In this document: positions 61,840 to 64,000 of the stretch, one piece after another
How the letters are laid out: every line of letters starts with the position of its first letter
Position numbering within the stretch: the first letter of the stretch is position 1
Assembly: GCA_027625915.1 (NCBI GenBank)
Contig: JANTQA010000015.1
Coordinates: forward strand, 186,001 to 250,000
DNA length: 64,000 nucleotides
Source of the DNA: Anaeramoeba flamelloides
Lineage: Eukaryota > Metamonada > Anaeramoebidae
Direction: 5' to 3'
Program-made: the position numbers and the translations under genes
Notes under the pieces: model-generated
The model's input: the letters and a program-made list of their open reading frames with translations, nothing else
Told to the model about the DNA's origin: nothing
The model's database searches: none

Positions 61840-63890
61840 TTTTAAAAAAATTAATTCAATAAGCTTTAAAAAAAATAAAAATGATTTTAAATAATAAAAT
61901 ATGATGAAAGTATTTTGGTAGTATTAAACAAAAACTCAATTGAACTAAGTCAAAAGATTTTAGATTAAAGTACTGAAAAAAATACCGGACATGAAAATAA
62001 TACTTGACAAGATTTTTAATTGTGAATATTAGGAAAATTTTTGTGTAATTTCATTTATTTACAATCAAATCCTTTTTTTAAGAATCAAACTTTTTAAATT
62101 ATAACTCACCCACTTATTAGAATGATGATTAATGAAATCACACTTGTTCAAAACACCATTCAATCAATCAAAAAACAAGAATAAAAATTATCATTTTCCA
62201 AACTCTAGTAAATCTCTATAAAACTCGATTGTTTTTCAAAAAAAGGCGATCTACTTCTACTATCAAACAATTACTCGAGTATTCTAGAGACACCTTACTT
62301 TGATGAACTTTAGGTAGGTTTATTAATAATCTCATAAAAAAATTGGTTATTTATAATAAGGATTTGATTGTAAATAAATGAAATTACACAACAATTTTCC
62401 TAATATTCACAATTAAAAATCTTGTTAGGTATTATTTTCATGTACAGGTATTTTTTTCCCTACTATACATTAAAAACTTGAAAATAAAAATATTTGAAAT
62501 ATTTTAAAATAAATATTTTTTTTCCAATTCAAAATATTAAAAATACTATTAAAAATTTAAAAAATAAACAAGTTTAAAGGATTTCAAAAAATTGTGATTT
62601 TGAAAAAATATTATTGATAGCGATGAAAATAATACTGATTACAATCCAATTTAAAATAAAAATTATAAAAAATATCCTATTATTAATTCAAAAAATACTT
62701 GATAATAGATTAATTAATCCTAACAAGAATAATATTCAAGTGATCAAAAAAAGATCAATTTTATTTATACATAAAAAAGGAAATGAGGGGGTAGTTTTAA
62801 ATTATAGATATATTTATAGTAATCAAAGTTTACCAAGATTATTTTTAAAAATGTTATATAAACTAATTGAACCTTGTGTTGAATTTTTATTCATAAATTT
62901 CAGTTTGGATTTCGAAAACAATATGATACTCGAATTGCAGTTTTAAATTTCTTAAATACTTATAATCAGATAAAATCAAATAATGAAAGAAAAAATGATA
63001 ATGCATATATTATAATGATTGATATAGAAAAATGTTTTGATTCAATTAATTTTCAAATTTGTTAGAAAAACAATAAAAAAAATTAGTCAAAAACAAAATT
63101 ATCAAAACTTTTTTACAAAAATATTATCAAGGAGAAGGACTTAATATATGATAAGAAGATATTTTATCACCAATTTTATTTGCTCTAATTTCCAATTTTC
63201 TTTTATTAAAAATCATACTAATAGAACATTGCCAAAATGTTTTCATATGATTCAATTTTGATTATAAAAGGGAAGATAAATCAAAAAAAAATCAAAAATT
63301 AAATTCAGTATCTATGAAATTATTATTCAATTAGTATTTAAAACCTAATAATGATAAAACAGTTATTTCAAAAGATTTTCTAAAAATTAAATATTTAGGT
63401 ATTTATTTGAATAAAGTCTCACATATAGTTTATAATTTGAAAAAATCTCAAGAAACATATAACAACTGCAGACAATTATTTTACAGAACAATTCTCTTCC
63501 CAGTAATTTAAAAATTTGATTATTTAAAGCCCCTTCTATTAATTTCAATTAACATATGAATTAGAAATTTTTAATTATTAAATAAAAACTTTTAATTATT
63601 TAAATACTTGAATTAATTTTGGCATTACTAAAATATCAAAAATAAACAAAAACACATACAATTCTTATTTACAAAACAGAATTTAAAATTGAAAAATTTA
63701 TCATATCAATCAATAAAAAGAAATTCAAATTCAAAAACAAACAAAAAGAATTATCTCTACCCTATCTGGGAAAATTATTAAAATTTAATCAAAGAAAAAA
63801 TAATAAAAGTCAAGTGGAATCCAGAAGATTTAATCGAATTGAAAAAAGAAATCTATACGTATAATTACGATGAATTATTGAATTCTTTTG
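61840..63890 (+). mobile_element. LINE copy B, more degraded, interrupted
   Basis: Parallels copy A from about 59855 onward (AAAATGATTTTAAATAAT shared), starting directly after the A-run of copy A. It keeps LIEPC, FGFRKQ-coding, IIMIDIEKCFDSI and KYLGIYL-type segments, but the FADD box and others are broken and there are many frameshifts. It is interrupted by the family D element 61985-62448 and runs out at about 63890 in repeat J sequence. Confidence 0.8.
61985..62448. mobile_element. TIR element family D, copy 1
   Basis: 464 bp with inverted ends about 100 bp long. The left begins CCGGACATGAAAATAATACT, the right (reversed) CCTGTACATGAAAATAATAC, and TA lies outside each. Both arms continue with TTTTTAATTGTGAATATTAG and a GTAATTTCATTTATTTAC stretch. 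It sits inside LINE copy B, whose sequence resumes after about 62520. No transposase frame. Confidence 0.8.
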
Positions 63891-64000
63891 AATCCTGGAA
63901 AAGCGCGATTAGGTTTTTTTAATTCCAGAAATAAAAAGAAAATTTCAAAAATTGTCTTTTATTTCAAAAATTGTTGAAAAACTGCTGTTAGGGTTTCCAT
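63885..64000. repeat. repeat J unit at the window edge
   Basis: TTTTGAATCCTGGAAAAGCG and CTGTTAGGGTTTCCAT repeat J words from 31740-31840. The unit continues beyond the window. It marks the right boundary of the recognisable LINE copy B sequence. Confidence 0.4.

Overview
The window is very AT-rich nuclear DNA of a single-celled eukaryote, with dense poly(A)/poly(T) runs, GT-AG spliceosomal introns (about 60 to 260 bp, plus one of 3.7 kb), long intergenic spaces full of small transposon relics, and proteins with long Lys/Glu/Asn/Gln-rich tracts. The combination of an RCC1-repeat protein with two BTB domains, a coiled-coil/RGS/DUF547 fusion, a B-box/filamin/SPRY protein and KE-rich linkers is most like Anaeramoeba (anaerobic amoeboflagellates, Metamonada). 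This is inference from gene style; no rRNA or tRNA gene was found to confirm it.

Layout. 1-5888: non-coding, old repeats. 5889-7013 (+): intact intronless actin. 7014-14518: no gene; several terminal-inverted-repeat (TIR) elements, including two 0.7 kb copies of one family. 14519-16530 (-): two-exon RCC1/BTB protein. 17548-24070 (+): two-exon coiled-coil/RGS/DUF547 protein whose RGS domain is cut by a 3.7 kb intron carrying at least two transposon relics. 27634-29961 (-): a 775-residue protein weakly resembling MTBP, a replication-origin firing factor. 34517-36156 (+): three-exon Rxt3-like histone-deacetylase-complex subunit. 37317-37491 (-), 40065-40460 (+) and 41702-42019 (+): isolated coding-looking fragments. 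39066-39775 and 42580-43150 (-): 3' ends of LINEs. 49058-51524 (+): three-exon pseudokinase with the AMPK/MARK-type tail (UBA-like and KA1). 56716-59404 (-): B-box, coiled-coil, split-filamin, SPRY protein, 5' end not found. 59700-63890 (+): two head-to-tail degraded LINE copies, the second interrupted by a TIR element.

The host genes are unrelated single loci rather than a pathway: cytoskeleton (actin), probable adaptor or ubiquitin-linked proteins (RCC1/BTB, B-box/SPRY), signalling (RGS, pseudokinase) and chromatin or replication (Rxt3-like, MTBP-like). A shared feature is that low-complexity tracts sit inside folded domains (BTB, filamin, Rxt3) as well as between them. At least nine families of short TIR elements, mostly flanked by TA, fill the spaces; no transposase gene was seen, so they appear non-autonomous. 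I found no virus-like or LTR element, CRISPR array or toxin gene, and nothing I would call a new multi-gene system. The best leads are the pseudokinase, the MTBP-like protein, the split domains and the nested insertions.
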